Source: Phytophthora colocasiae
Taxonomy: Eukaryota > Oomycota > Peronosporomycetes > Peronosporales > Peronosporaceae
Length of the DNA stretch: 64,000 nucleotides
Assembly (NCBI GenBank): GCA_018806915.1
Contig: JAGKQI010000064.1
Coordinates: 992,001-1,056,000 of the forward strand
Reading direction: 5' to 3'
In this document: positions 52,469 to 63,053 of the stretch, piece by piece
How the letters are laid out: every line of letters begins with the position of its first letter
How positions within the stretch are numbered: the first letter of the stretch is position 1
Notes under the pieces: generated by a model
What the model was told of the DNA's origin: nothing
The model's input: the letters and a program-made list of their open reading frames with translations, nothing else
Database searches by the model: none
Program-made: the position numbers and the translations under genes

Positions 52469-55400
52469 GGGTGCTCTTGGTCTTGAGCATGGCGGCCAAG
52501 CTGCCCCTGCAGCCGACCTGCCTGGTGTCTTGCGCCAGTTGGAAGACCTGCGTCTCGCGATGCAGGATCTTCATGGTCGTGTAGACCGTAGTGCCCCTTC
52601 GCGGGCACTTGACTCTCTTCGTCAAAGAGGTCTACGACCTTCAGGCGACGATGTCTCGCCGGGAGTCGCAACCGTACGCGTACTCCCAGTCGTCGTTCGA
52701 CTCTCGCCTAGGGGCCTACTCCTTTGGCCCCTCGGTGTATCCACACCGCTCGTACCTTCCGCCGGGTACGGCTTCGCCCCTGGGAGTCACCAAACTCCCT
52801 ATTACCTGGGGCGCTCGGCGCCTGACGCTCAACCTCGCGTCGAGGAGGTTCACTCCTCCTCGCGGCCGCCTTCAACCTCTTGAGGGGCCGCATGACCCTG
52901 AGGGTCATGGTACCGCTTCAGACGACCCACATAAAACGTCGGGTGGGTCGTCATCGACTTAGGCAAGTCGATCGTGTAGGCAGCACCGTGCCTACTCAGG
53001 ACCTTAAAGGGTCCAATGAAGCGATGCTTCAACTTGTTGCTCACCGTGGAGCTAACAGTGTTAAGAGGTAGGTTCCTAGTGTCGAGTAGCACTAAGTCAC
53101 CCACATTAAATACACTTAAGTTTCCTCTCCCATGTTGGTCTGAGTACTCCTTTTGCTTGTCCTGTGCGAGTGCCATTGCATCTCGCACCCGGCTGATCAC
53201 ATTCAGCCTGTTGCCGACAAATGTCGACAACTTCTTCCGCAACGCGGCTGGTTCCACACTGAAACCTGGGAGGAAAGCTCTTTCCGAGCCTCTCCCCCAC
53301 TTACTCTCGAAGCCGCGGTGCCCCCACCCAGTGTGAGCGGCACCTGGGGGTTCCGAAGCCCGTTCAAGTAGAACGGCGTGAACCCCGTTGACGCGTGTAC
53401 CGCGTTGTTGAGTGCAAACTCAACCATAGGCAGCTGCGCTGACCAAGAGCGCGGCGCCTCAGCGCAACACTGCGCAGCACGTCCTCAACCACTCGGTTGA
53501 CGCGCTCAGTCTGACCATCGGTCTGCGGATGGTCCGCTGTTGACATCATCAACCGTGTTCCAAGCAATTGGAACAGCGTTTTCCAAAACGCAGCGGTAAA
53601 CCGCGGGTCGCGGTCAGAGACAACAGTCTCAGGCAACCCGTGATAGCGGAAGACGCTATCAAGGAACAACTTCGCAGTTTGTTCCCCGGTAATGGTCTCA
53701 GAGACCGGAGCAAGATGCACCATCTTGCTCAACCGGCATACAAACACCACAATGCCGGTGTTCTTCTGGTCATCGGCCGGAAGGCCGAAGACAAAGTCGA
53801 GACTCATCGACTTCCAGCAGTCCAGTGGGACTGGCAGGCTCTGCAGCGGAGCCGACGCGTGCCCCGCTGGCTTCACGCGCTGACATGTTTCACATGTCTT
53901 GATGTACTTGGCCACCCACTTGTACATGTGGGCCCACCAAAACATCAGAGAGACCCCATGATAGGTCTTCTCTCGGCCCAAGTGGCCACTCGAAGGCAAC
54001 ATCGTGTGCCTCGAGAAGTATATCATACTTCAGATCCTCGTCGTTCGGAACAACGACCCGCGGAGGATCCCCGGGCTCCACCCGATAGTGGAGCAGGTCA
54101 TCGGCCCACTCATAGCGGTGGAGCCGTGCCCGCTGTCGAGGCGTAAGCCATTCGACCTTGGCATCCGTGCCAGCGGACAAATACCGCACAATAGGGGCGA
54201 GGGCGTCATCGTCCCGATACGCCAAGCGTATTCGATCGTAAAGATCCGTCGTGGCCCGACTAATATGAGCGAACTCATAGTCGGGCCTGCGCGACAAAGC
54301 GTCGGCAAGCGTGTTGAGCTTGCCAGGCTTGTATTCAACGCGGAAGTTATACTCCGCGAAGAATGACAGCCAACGCGCCATCCGCTGCGATAAGTGCGGC
54401 GTATGGATGGCTGTCCGCAAGGACGCGTGGTCCGTATAGACCACAAAGGGCCTTGAGCCCAGAAGATGCACCCTGAACTTGACAAGGGCATACTTCATCG
54501 ACAAGAGTTCCTTGTCGTGAACGGGATAATTCCGTTCGGCAGCCTTCAGCTGCCTGGACTGGAACGAGATCACCCTATCTCGTCCCTCATCGTCCTGTTG
54601 CAATAGCGCACAGCCAATTGCATAGTCGGAAGCGTCACAGACAACGCTAAACGACTTGGCATCGTCCGGCAACGCCAGGACGGGCGCGCATTGCAAGCTC
54701 GCCTTGATGCTATCAAAAGCATCCTGGTGCTGGCGCTCCCAGCACCACTCGGCCTCCTTCTTCAGAAGGTCCGACAAAGGCTTTGCGAGTCCCGCATAGC
54801 CAGCACTGTACTTGTGCAAGTAGTTGGCTAAGCCCAACCACTTCCTCAGGTCCTTCTGTGACCGAGGAACAGGCCATGCCGCAATGGCTTTGACCTTGTC
54901 AGGATCCGCTCGGACCCCGACGCTGCTGACGAAGCAGCCGAGGACCTTAATCTCCTCAGCTGCGAAGACGCACTTGTCGATGTTGGCATAGAGCTTGTTA
55001 GCTCTCATGACCTCAAACACTCGACGGAGGTGCTCTCGATGCACCTCTATAGCCGTCTTGCCTCCCTCGGCACGGCTATGGACGAATATATCGTCAAAGT
55101 ACGTCTGCGTGAACGCACGCAAAGGTCTAAACAACTGTGTGACCAAGCGATTGAAGGTCGCTGGTGCGTTGGATAGACCTTGTGGCATTACCAGCCACTC
55201 CCAGAGCATACCGCTCGGCGTGCTCACGGCCGTGAGCGGGATATCACACTCCCGCATCAGGATCTGGTAGTATCCATCCACCAGATCCAGCGCGCTATAC
55301 AGCGTGCAGCCGGCCATGTTGTTCAACAACACATCCTTGCGAGGGATCGGCGTCTGTGCTGGCACAGTCGCGCTGTTCAGCTTATTGTAAGCATGAACCA

Positions 55401-57054
55401 GACGCCACTTCCCGTTCGGCTTGCGAACGCAGAAGGTTGGCGTCGAGTGCGGGGACTTCGATTCCCGCACCATTCGTGCTTTCGCCTTAGCGGCGAAGAA
55501 CGCGTCAATGACGTCGCTCTGCTCTCGGGGCAGGGGCCATTGACGCGTGACACAATACTTTGTGCCTGGCACGAGATCAATCTCGTGCCTGATCCCTCGG
55601 TCTGGTGGGAGCTTTGAGGGTGGGTCCTTGGACACCACGTCCTCAAACTCCTTCACTAAAGGATACAGCGGATCCTTTGGATTCTTCAGAATCTCGGAGC
55701 CCGTGCGCGACGCACGTTGCTTCCGGAACTCCTCCAGGACGTCTTCGTCCATCACTGAGGAGGAGTTCAACTCCTCTGGAGTGGGCTCCGGCCTAAGGAG
55801 AACCATCTCCGATATCTCCCCGGCCTTCAACTCGGCCAGGAAGTCCTCCATCGCGACTTCCTCGAGGTTCAATAGCTCTGATACCTCAGGCAGGGGTGCC
55901 AACTCGATGGCCCCCGTCTTCACGCGATGCCCGGTCACGCCGTCGAAGATGTGATAGCATTCTTCGACCGACTGTGACCTAGGAGCCTTTAGCTCCTGTC
56001 CCAAGTCCTCGTGGACTTCTTCGGGATGGTATTCTACCAACCCCGGCTTACGACCATGGCATGGGGTTAACTTACCCACGCCAGGTGATGCCACTACGAT
56101 GGCATCACGAGCCCTCATGGCTCCGTGCGGAACTGCGTTACCCGCATCGGAAGCACCCTTGGTGTCTTCCTGATCAGTTATGGTCTGAGCGACCTTGCGT
56201 GGAACTACTTCTCTCACGCCTGGTGATGCCACTACTTCGGCATCACGAGCCCTCGTGGCTCCATGCGGAACTCTGTTACCCGCATCAGTTATGGTCTGAG
56301 CGACCTGGCGTCGAACTACTTCGTACGCCTGGCGATGCCACTACTTCGGCATCGCGAGCCATCTTGGCTTCCTGCGGAACTCTTTGATCCGCTTGTGGAC
56401 CTAAGTTACCCACCTGGTTAGTGCTCCGGGCACTACCACAGTCGCAGCCTGTACGGCGCTGCGACTTCGTGCGTGGGGCCCTGCTATCGTTGCAGACCCA
56501 CACGTAGGGCAAGGGCCTCCGCCCGTTGCCCCGGCCATCCATGGCCCACGATCACTTCTCGTGTGGGGCGATGTAGCACCGACTACACCAGCCCCCAAAT
56601 ACTCCTCGGACGCTGCCGCGTCCTGGCGGTTCCAGCGAACGCCCTTAGTCCTGACAGAGGTGGGAACATGACTCACCAAAGCTCTGTCAGAGACTGCAGG
56701 CCGGCTAGCCCCAATGGCTTTGCCGCGCCAATCGATCCAGGGCTCGTGCTTCTCAAGCCACGGCATCCCTAGGATCAAGTCGTACTTGTCCATCTCGAGG
56801 ACAATGAACGACTCCACGCTGTCGAAGTCCTAAAACTTCACAGCCAGGTCCACCTGGACCTTTGGTACTTCCACCACCGTACCATCGGCTAGTCGTACGG
56901 CGACTAGCCCACTTCCCTCGCTCTCACGTAGAGCGTCCTCAAACTTGCCGCGATTCCTTGCGACAGTTTGTCGGCGAGCAAAGTTCTTTCTCGCCCCAGA
57001 GTCTATCAAGACTCTAAAGGGGTTGTTAAACCCCCGTACACTCGCGTGTACCAC
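52119..57054 (-). pseudogene. pol: Element B pol (PR-RT-RH-IN-chromodomain), broken
   Basis: The protease lies in 56830-57054 (FRVLIDSGARKNFARRQ, with DSG as catalytic motif) and its C-terminal part at about 56720-56817 (DKYDLILGMPWLEKH). Reverse transcriptase and RNase H share one long frame, 53890-56232: LYSALDLVDGYYQI, active site TYFDDIFVHS, then VVCDASDYAIGCALL. The integrase core is in 53364-54026 (DFVFGLPADD, VVSDRDPRFTAAFW, TDGQTERVNR) and its end in 52850-53257. A chromodomain (YHVERVLQERR, RVKWRGYPASQSTWEP) closes at 52119. Frames change several times. Confidence 0.85.
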
Positions 57055-57182
57055 CAGCAGCCCACCGCTGCCCTTCTCCGCTTTGAGAGTCTCAAGACTC
57101 TCTGGGGCTAAGTCTCCACTGCGTGTGCCTCCCGCACCACCCGCATGGGGACTTAGTGTTTCCCCAGTAGGGCGCCCCGCCC

Positions 57183-58183
57183 CTACTGGTCCCCGGAGTT
57201 CCCCTGACTCTTGGGCGCCGGCTTCTTCCAGCGGCCCTTAGAGCCTTGAGGCTTGGAAGACCTCTTCCATTGCCCCCCAGAGGGGCAGACACGTGCGAAG
57301 TGTCCGAAACGCCCGCACTCGAAACAGCGGATGCGTTTCTGCTCGGCGAGCCCCAAGTCCATAGGGGCTGGTCCCGAGCCTGCTCCATTCCCAGGAGCAC
57401 TGGCCGACGCCGTCGTCGGCCCGCTGTGACCTTGCCACGCAGAGGCAGGAGTCTGAGCCTGTGTATGGCTGTACTCCTCCTGGAGCGCGACTTGAATCGC
57501 CTCCTCCATCGTGTTGACCTGCACGCGGAACAGTTGCGTGCGGGCCGGGCTTACTCTTAAGCCGTCCATGAACACAGTTACTTGGATGTGTTCAGGTAGG
57601 GGATTCCTACCAGAGATGCCGCGAGAACGCGCATCTCTTGGATGTACTCGTGCAGGTCACGTTTCCCTTGCTTGCAGGCTAGGAAGCGTGACCGCTGGCG
57701 ATACTCATAGTTCGCCGGGAGGAATGCGGCCCGAAGCTGTTCGCACAGCTGGGCCCAGGATGTAAAACATCCAGGCGACGTCGCTTCGCGCGTGTACGCC
57801 CATGTCTTCGCTCGACCCCCGAGGTTAGACAGCGCGAAAGCGACCCGAAGTCGCTCCACCGAGATGAGAGCCGCCTCCATGGCGAGCTCTACTTCGGATC
57901 CAGAAGTGAAGGTTTTCACCTTCTTTCCCTTCATAGGGAAGAACCTTGAGTCTTAAAGGCTTGGGTTGAACCGGCCTCGGTTCAACCACAGGAGCCTCAA
58001 AGGTTCCTCGAACGTGCTCAATGAGCCCACGTTCGTACATGTCGAACGCCGCCACGCGTTCGACCTGCTCGCCGGCGTCGCCGCCGCCAAGCTTCGGAAG
58101 GCATCCATCCCAAAGATGCCCGCCATCTTCCGGACCGACTCAAACTGAGAGTCGGTCAAGTGAGGAAACTCACTTCGATCCAT
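57183..58183 (-). pseudogene. gag: Element B gag, broken
   Basis: Starts MDRSEFPHLTDSQF at 58183. Frame changes near 58060, 57900 and 57577 separate the N-terminal part, the capsid-like helical part (WAQLCEQLRAAFLP, LHEYIQEMRVLAASL) and the C-terminal part with a CCHC zinc knuckle (CFECGRFGHFARVC). Cannot give full-length Gag as sequenced. Confidence 0.8.
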
Positions 58184-58267
58184 GGTGGCCAACTACTTCT
58201 GGCCACAGAGGATTCAGGTAATCAATCTACCCGCGTAGGCGTAGGATTGACTACGAGTGCTACCAAG

Positions 58268-58583
58268 TGTGACGGGGGTCACACAGCACTTCACACAGAG
58301 GAAGGCTTGGAGTATACAAACTCCTAGTGAACGGCAGTTCACTCGGTCCCCAAAGACTTGGGGAGACTAACTAAAGATTAGGTAGATTTAAGACTGAATA
58401 TATTATAGATACTTGTTAGCTTGGCCTGCAATACAAACTAAAAAATATCTATAGTGTAACCTATATAGAAGGTGATAGGTGGCTGCGGAGCCACCTGCCA
58501 CGTGTCACCATGATGTGTGACACACCAAATGTATCCACTTCGGAAGAGTGACTAAAGTCACTCTTCAATGTAACCCCGTTACA
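58268..58583 (-). repeat. 5-prime LTR of element B
   Basis: 316 bp. Inside it on the minus strand comes CT then TGGTAGCACTCG, a possible tRNA primer binding site. Confidence 0.92.
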
Positions 58584-59650
58584 ATTCTCGTCTCGGTGGA
58601 TGAACTGGTTGCACAATAGGCCGAAGCAGGGTTTGGTAATTTTCCGTAACTATTGCCGATATTGGCAATGTCATATTGCCATAATTTATTGCTCCTCAAC
58701 CCCAATAACATGCAATTTTTTATACAGGTCAATCTTGGCCATAGCCAAATGTCGTTGACATGTGTGGTTGCTTTGCCAATGGATGGTAGCGAGAACTATC
58801 GCCAAACGGGTGGTGTGGCCACGTTTGCACACAGGGCACACTGGTTATTACAGTTGCTTGTCATTTCCTAACTGAATTATATTATATCAGTTGATTTGTG
58901 TGTTGTATGTAATGATGTCGAGGAATTCGGACTATGACTTGTGTGTGTTGGTTGGAGAGGTTGGACGCGGTGGGAGGGTTCTCGAGGTAACCCCTCCTGA
59001 ATCCAGGCGCATCGACAGCAACCAATTCGTTCAAAAACTCATGAGAAAAGACGACATAGTGTCACATATTCATGTGACCTACTGACTTGGTTGACATTGT
59101 CGAAAAAATTGGCAATAACTCAATTATTTATTGGCTTGGATGAAGGCCTCCAATCCGTATGATATTGTATTTTTCCTATCCCTGGGCCGAAGAGCTACCA
59201 TCCCATTGCTGACTGTGACGCGTGCACTGTTGGTCCGTTGTTTATCATAACGAGATTTCGCCCACCTGTGCGGGTCAGGTTGCCTTGGAGTTGCAGGTGT
59301 AAATGCACATCGAGCATACGGACTCTCATTATGTTGTTGCTGGTGAACTTGAGTTTTGACGTCGAGGGCGTTTTTCCCTCCTGTTGAAGAGTTTGAACTC
59401 ATGATACCAACATCAATCCCACCCGCCCGGCTTCTGGCTGTTTATCTTGACGTTTTCCATCACTGTTGGAGTTACCTTCGCGACGATCGACTGAAGCGTT
59501 GGGATTGTTGGTGGACGGTATGACGCGGTTCTTCATTATGCGTTGGAGTTTACTATCGAGAAGGTAGTAGGATGCTGCGAATCTTTTTTTTTTGAACGTC
59601 TTCTTCAACAACGCTAGCTGTGCCTCTTCTTTTGATAACCCCAACTTCCA
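58584..59650 (-). pseudogene. 5-prime parts of the frame split by element B, possibly a protein-kinase tail
   Basis: Minus-strand frames 59399-59650 and 59124-59402 overlap and both look like protein; a one-base change near 59400 would join them. The first holds LSKEEAQLALLKKTFKKKRF and AASYYLLDSKLQRIM. The TASYYLL-like stretch resembles the segment after the UBA domain of CAMKL/MARK-type kinases, but that is weak. The second is Ser/Arg-rich (RPRDRKNTISYGLEAFIQ). Between 58660 and 59120 the sequence has stops in all frames. No kinase domain is in the window. Confidence 0.3.
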
Positions 59651-59995
59651 ATTGATTTAACACAAGCTCGTGTCGTGCCTTGATATCGTCACTCTTTGCT
59701 TCACTGTCGTAACCAGTTATATCGGGTATTTACAACCAATTTATTTTTCTTTGAGGACTGTCCAAACGATCTTCTTCAAAGTCAGCTTCAAAGTACAGAG
59801 GTCTTCTTTAATATGATTATCTATTTCATCTATTGAGTTGGCAATTGTACAACAGTTTGAGTTCAGGAACTGACAGGAGCCGTTCATCAGTACAAACATC
59901 TACGATAGTCCCTATTGATAGACTTGCATTCTCCTTTGAAAGATCCCTGCTCTCATTAGTATTCTTGCTTTTCTCCACTCCAGATATCTCGGATA
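59651..59995. other. Gap, no gene seen
   Basis: AT-rich upstream region of the next gene. No feature recognised. Confidence 0.5.
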
Positions 59996-60586
59996 ATGTC
60001 GCCGTACATGCAGCTTAAATCACCATTCAGGACTTCCTCTCCGCAGGTTAATATCGGTCAGGGTTTGGACCGCAAGGCGGAGTACATTGATAAGTATGGA
60101 GTTCTACGACGATCAAGCAGTGTGACTTGCAGGATGATCGAGCAGGGTATCTCCATTAACGATGCGGACGATTTAGACCCCGATGAACAGCTACAGTCTT
60201 CACTAGAGGATTCTAAAGTGGAGAAGGACAGCAGAGCTTCCATATTACAAGATGAAGATGCACTGAGAAAGGCTGCAGCTAATGTTGCCTTCAAGTATAG
60301 TACCAAAATGCTGAAAGATGAGGAGATACAGAAGGCAAACCAACGAATCGCAGAGCGCTCACGTCGATGCGACGAATTGCGGCAAAGTATGCATGAGATT
60401 GACGACCTGGTGGACGTAACGGAGAATTGTACAGCCACTTTGCCGTCCAAAACAAACACGTACATCGACCAAGAGGGAAATCTCCGCCGTCGGATCTCTG
60501 TGTCACCTGAGGATGGCTACATCCCTGGACCCGAGACACCTCCAGCACCAGCCACCAAAGTTGATGAGCCTCGTCAATACTGCTAA
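59996..60586 (+). CDS. Hypothetical charged helical protein
   Basis: 196 residues from the ATG at 59996, single exon. Two similar short blocks are visible, AEYIDKYGVLRRSSSVT near residue 28 and NTYIDQEGNLRRRISVSPED near 153, which look like a repeated motif with possible phosphorylated Ser. Between them is an acidic helix (LDPDEQLQSSLEDSKVEKDS) and a charged coiled coil. No domain recognised. The next gene starts 136 bp downstream on the same strand. Confidence 0.6.
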   Translation: MSPYMQLKSPFRTSSPQVNIGQGLDRKAEYIDKYGVLRRSSSVTCRMIEQGISINDADDLDPDEQLQSSLEDSKVEKDSRASILQDEDALRKAAANVAFKYSTKMLKDEEIQKANQRIAERSRRCDELRQSMHEIDDLVDVTENCTATLPSKTNTYIDQEGNLRRRISVSPEDGYIPGPETPPAPATKVDEPRQYC

Positions 60587-60721
60587 AACGTTTGCAGAAT
60601 ATATTCATGTTATAGTAACAGTAAAAGTTATTGATCTTGATCTCAACTATTCTCATTTCAAACGTTTTTCAGAGCTTTGAAATGCTATTTTTTGCTTCTC
60701 CATTCGTGTTCAAGAAGCTTC

Positions 60722-62872
60722 ATGAGTGCTGAGGTGTCATCAAACGAAGCTGTGAGTGGCAATGTCGAGTCCGATGGCGACTATCACGTGCGCCTCATTC
60801 ACATTTGGCCACCTCCGACCTGCTCATCATTGAATAACTCGCTCAATTCGTCGTTTTACGGCTTGCAACTCGAACTTCGAGGTAATGTCAAATATCAAGA
60901 TGATACTCAGAGCCCCATCACGTTATTCAACGACGGCCAAACTGTATCAAAAACCGGAATAGTCAGAAAACCAGCATCAGCTCCACTACATTTCGACATT
61001 AACCCAGCATCGTCCCCCGAATTGCTCGAGTCTTTGGACGCTATCACTGGTCCATTTGAAGTTGTAGTTCTTAACAAAGAGCCTATTGCTGATTCTTCTA
61101 TCGATGAAGAAACACTAGCAACTTTACAGCAAATGGCTAATGTACAAGTCGAAAATACGTTATTAGAGATCAATGGCGAGCGCTTCTTGGCTGATAGAGG
61201 TGCTACTGGAGCTGATGTGTATCGTCGTCTGTATCTTGTGGCATCACGGGCCTCCTTAGCGTTACCGTTCGAGCTTACTATGCATCGACATAACCTCGCT
61301 CAAGCCTCAGCCAAGATCGTGCCATTCGCACGTCGTAAAGACGTTCAGGACGCCCAAGTCACTCGACAAGCCAAGTTGGCAGCTCAAGAGGCTGCTTTAC
61401 CTGTGAATATCCGTCGTAAAAAGCTGTTTCTTTCACAACAATTGGACTTTGAACGAGAGCATTACTTGGTCGCGTATGTGAGTGGACCACTGCAGGAGCT
61501 ACACAATAAGATCATGGGGAGTTGTCAGTGGCAAGTGTACGAGTTCGATAAAGCGTTATGGTACTTCCACACACTTACAGTCCGACTTTACGCTCAACAT
61601 CCACTACGGAGTCACCCGGAAGCTCGGGAACTCATTGAACGCGTTCAGCAACAGGTTCAAGAGGCTGTTCGACGACTTCAACGTAAAGTTCGCTCGTATC
61701 AGCGTAAAAAACGACTGATGGCCATCTTCCTTGCGAGAATTGAACGACGTGAAGAAGAGAAGAGAAAAGAACGTGAGTTTGAAGAGGTTGTGCGTCGTGT
61801 CCAGTGTCGCGTTCGAGGAAATCAACGAAGAAAGAGGTTTTTGGCTGTCGTTGAAGCGGAAAAGCAACGACAAAAAGATCTTCGTAGGCAGCAGGAAGAA
61901 GAGCAACGGCTGGTAGAACAGCGAGAAGAGGAGAGACGGCTGATAGAGCAGCGAGAAGAGGAGAAACGACAGTTCGAAGTGATGAAAGAGGAACAGAAGC
62001 GGTTGCAGCACGAAGTTGTCGGCTTAAATCTCCAACTGCAGCAGCTTCAAATCTGTAAAGCGAATGTCACCGCACAGGAGACGCAGACCAGTTTTCGCGA
62101 AGATAGTGCGATCGAAACGATGAGGAAAGAGGAGCAACAACGACTGCAGCAGCAACTTGAAATACTTGAACTCAAGTTACAGGCTCAAAAGAAGATGAAA
62201 AGAGGCATCGAGATCGAGACACAGACCAGTGAGGACGTTGACCGTCTGGAGTTGAAGATACCAGATAAATCAATTGCAGAGTCTGTCACTCAAACTAGCA
62301 GTCGGGGCGTACAAGATGAAGGAGTGGACACTGGAGAAGATCTGGAGTGGCAACGGTATTTGACACTGTTACGAGTTAGTATCAAGAACAAGAAGAAATC
62401 ACCGTCCAAGACGCGACACACTCAAACTGAAAGCGAAGACACCGTCCGAACACCGAAATCCAATGGAGAATGGCAAGAATACTCGTCTTGGCATCGTAGC
62501 AATAACAACAGCCACGTGACATTGAAAAGCGCCAGGCAATACGATGAATTCGACATTGTATCACCGCCGACAAGGACGTTTGAGTCGTTTTTCGCTCCAG
62601 ATTTGATGATTCCGCTCAGACAACCACCACCACCTTTCGTTGAGAACCACTGGAAGCAGGATTCAAGCTACTTACCACTAAAGGCCAGCCGGAAGCTGAT
62701 AGAAATTGCACCAGCTCACCAGCCAAGGATGATTCAATTGAACGAATACAAGGAACCACGACGACCAATGCGCACAATCGGGAATTCTGTCTCGATATCT
62801 CCAACACCCAGTCCAACAAAACTCCCGTACATTACACGGAGACCAAAGAAAATCGTTGGATCTTCATCTTAG
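60722..62872 (+). CDS. Large coiled-coil protein with IQ-like motifs
   Basis: I use the ATG at 60722 (MSAEVSSNEAV), 716 residues; the frame is open from a TTG at 60677. Residues 1-230 form a globular part. Residues about 310-390 have repeated IQ-like units (RRLQRKVRSYQRKKRLMAIF and VRRVQCRVRGNQRRKRFL), which in other proteins bind calmodulin or EF-hand proteins. A Glu/Gln/Arg-rich coiled coil follows (RLVEQREEERRLIEQREEEK), then a polar tail with repeated ETQTS-like words (QETQTS, ETQTSED, VTQTSS), a pattern known for dynein light chain LC8 binding. A cytoskeletal or flagellar role is plausible. Confidence 0.65.
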   Translation: MSAEVSSNEAVSGNVESDGDYHVRLIHIWPPPTCSSLNNSLNSSFYGLQLELRGNVKYQDDTQSPITLFNDGQTVSKTGIVRKPASAPLHFDINPASSPELLESLDAITGPFEVVVLNKEPIADSSIDEETLATLQQMANVQVENTLLEINGERFLADRGATGADVYRRLYLVASRASLALPFELTMHRHNLAQASAKIVPFARRKDVQDAQVTRQAKLAAQEAALPVNIRRKKLFLSQQLDFEREHYLVAYVSGPLQELHNKIMGSCQWQVYEFDKALWYFHTLTVRLYAQHPLRSHPEARELIERVQQQVQEAVRRLQRKVRSYQRKKRLMAIFLARIERREEEKRKEREFEEVVRRVQCRVRGNQRRKRFLAVVEAEKQRQKDLRRQQEEEQRLVEQREEERRLIEQREEEKRQFEVMKEEQKRLQHEVVGLNLQLQQLQICKANVTAQETQTSFREDSAIETMRKEEQQRLQQQLEILELKLQAQKKMKRGIEIETQTSEDVDRLELKIPDKSIAESVTQTSSRGVQDEGVDTGEDLEWQRYLTLLRVSIKNKKKSPSKTRHTQTESEDTVRTPKSNGEWQEYSSWHRSNNNSHVTLKSARQYDEFDIVSPPTRTFESFFAPDLMIPLRQPPPPFVENHWKQDSSYLPLKASRKLIEIAPAHQPRMIQLNEYKEPRRPMRTIGNSVSISPTPSPTKLPYITRRPKKIVGSSS

Positions 62873-63023
62873 AAACTAGTGGCGTCGCCGATGGGTATCA
62901 TATCGTTTTTCAACATTTGGTGTCGGAATCATGGATTGCGTTACAATGTACACACATCCCAAGATTTGAATTGTGATGAATCAATGGTTCGATGCAAATG
63001 AACTTCGTCATTATGATTCAGAA

Positions 63024-63037
63024 TCATTCCGCAATAT
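63024..63037 (+). promoter_or_regulatory. Oomycete initiator of the second RxLR gene
   Basis: TCATTCCGCAATAT matches TCATTYYNCAWTTT at 13 of 14 positions, 17 bp before the ATG at 63054. The best initiator match in the window. Confidence 0.6.
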
Positions 63038-63053
63038 ACTGTTCAGTCAAACA

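Larger units (their letters stand above)
50292..58583 (-). mobile_element. Ty3/gypsy LTR retrotransposon B, chromodomain type, with antisense ORF region
   Basis: An 8.3-kb element with 316-bp LTRs (TGTGACGG..CCGTTACA) and a perfect 5-bp target duplication ATTCT (50287-50291, 58584-58588). The two LTRs differ at one base that I can see (G at 50468, A at 58444). gag and pol lie on the minus strand with several frameshifts. A purine-rich tract next to the left LTR (50608-50619) and a TGG-starting primer-site candidate next to the right LTR fit this direction. Between the chromodomain and the left LTR is about 1.5 kb that is open on the plus strand. Confidence 0.93.

Noticed and set aside
53568..54146. 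192-codon plus-strand ORF opposite element B integrase
   Set aside because: Antisense shadow of pol; the minus strand has clear integrase motifs.
58891..59085. 64-codon plus-strand ORF between the split-gene pieces
   Set aside because: Protein-like but too short and without context; could be a transposon scrap, not supportable.
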